A stretch of 64,000 nt of DNA from a virus. Positions 63,673 through 64,000 of this stretch are shown here, in pieces. The notes under the pieces were generated by a model. The model was not told where the DNA came from. It worked only from the letters and a program-made list of their open reading frames with translations, and ran no database searches. The stretch lies in IMG/VR virus record IMGVR_UViG_3300044691_000347, positions 1-64,000 of that record; one strand, given 5' to 3'. A program made the translations under genes and the position numbers. The number at the start of each line of letters is the position of its first letter. Positions within the stretch are counted from its first letter, which is position 1.

Positions 63673-63920
63673 TTCTCCCCCTTCAATCGCCGAATTTCGT
63701 CTGCCTGTCCGTCGATCACGGTCTGCTGGTAGTCGACAGCGGTTCGGAGGGCGGAAACCTCGCGTGCCATCGCCGTGACCTGTCGGGCCAAACCGAGAAC
63801 GGCCAAACTCATCTGGTCGGCGTCGTTGATGTCGGCCCAGCCGATGTCGTCTTGGGCGGCCTGCGCGTGTTTGACCAGGTCATCGGCTGGTCGAAGGTCT
63901 GTCGTATGATGTTCGTGCAT
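63669..63920 (-). CDS. Coiled-coil protein (83 residues)
   Basis: ATG 63920. Residues 38-80 are a coiled coil (RQVTAMAREVSALRTAVDYQ). First gene of this operon within the window. Confidence 0.65.
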   Translation of the reverse strand: MHEHHTTDLRPADDLVKHAQAAQDDIGWADINDADQMSLAVLGLARQVTAMAREVSALRTAVDYQQTVIDGQADEIRRLKGEK

Positions 63921-63955
63921 GCCGCGTGATCCTTTGCTTGGGCGTGGTGCGCATT

Positions 63956-63984
63956 GCCCGTCCCCCATGCCAGTGGGGGCGGGC
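63956..63984 (+). terminator. Strong hairpin at right edge
   Basis: GCCCG, T, CCCCCA pairs with TGGGGG, CGGGC (11 pairs, one bulge), followed on the plus strand by GTTTTAG. On the minus strand it would sit in the leader of the 83-residue gene. Possibly bidirectional. Confidence 0.55.
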
Positions 63985-64000
63985 GTTTTAGTGTTTAGAA

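Noticed and set aside
1-64000. CRISPR array, insertion sequence, integrase or attachment site
   Set aside because: No regularly spaced repeats, transposase motifs or recombinase genes were seen anywhere in the window.

Overview
The window is part of a tailed double-stranded DNA phage genome of an actinobacterium. It has a terminase pair, an SPP1-type portal, a Mu F-like/minor capsid protein, a scaffold and a P22-type coat protein, about 62% GC by eye, many GTG starts, and genes packed in ATGA, GTGA or TGATG overlaps. A secreted cutinase-fold esterase resembling lysin B and a WhiB-like regulator point to a mycolic-acid host (Rhodococcus, Gordonia, Nocardia, Mycobacterium and relatives). No integrase, tail genes or cos/pac site are visible, so the window is incomplete.

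Layout. 1-8187 (- strand): head module, transcribed leftward as terS, terL, a small Cys protein, a calcineurin-like phosphoesterase, portal, minor capsid, scaffold and major capsid. 8233-11766 (- strand): lysis and accessory genes, including a papain-like cysteine peptidase, small membrane proteins, an NrdH redoxin and the lysin-B-like esterase. 11795-13204 (- strand): four tRNAs embedded in about 1.4 kb of densely folded, mostly non-coding sequence, the best candidate here for a large structured phage RNA. 13293-21299 (- strand): two linked systems. One is a 7-deazaguanine salvage and DNA-modification set (DpdA-like transglycosylase, QueF-like T-fold enzyme, YhhQ/VUT transporter). The other is an RNA-repair set (polynucleotide kinase-phosphatase, RNA ligase, metallophosphoesterase, cyclic-phosphate receiver domain). 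21334-37098 (- strand): a long run of small genes that includes an Rv2179c-like 3'-5' exoribonuclease, a complete DnaN sliding clamp, a RuvC-like resolvase and a WhiB-like regulator. 37287-43955 (+ strand): small genes, many Cys-rich, behind two near-identical promoters. 43977-52761 (- strand): more small genes plus a 603-residue orphan protein. 52927-54169 (+ strand): three genes. 54166-63920 (- strand): replication and recombination, with a C5 cytosine methyltransferase, replication-initiator-like genes holding a palindromic candidate origin, HNH nuclease, three paralogous HTH proteins, DnaQ-like exonuclease and YqaJ exonuclease with its partner.

Regulation. A palindromic operator family built from the half-site TACGAT(A) sits at 19.16, 31.97, 37.15 and 40.22 kb, each next to a transcription start or an operon boundary. 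At 37.15-37.27 kb it separates divergent promoters. The two rightward promoters share a TTGnAT, 17 bp, TAGGCT architecture and the sequence CTTGTAGGCTT. Functional assignments come from motif recognition only; no database search was run.
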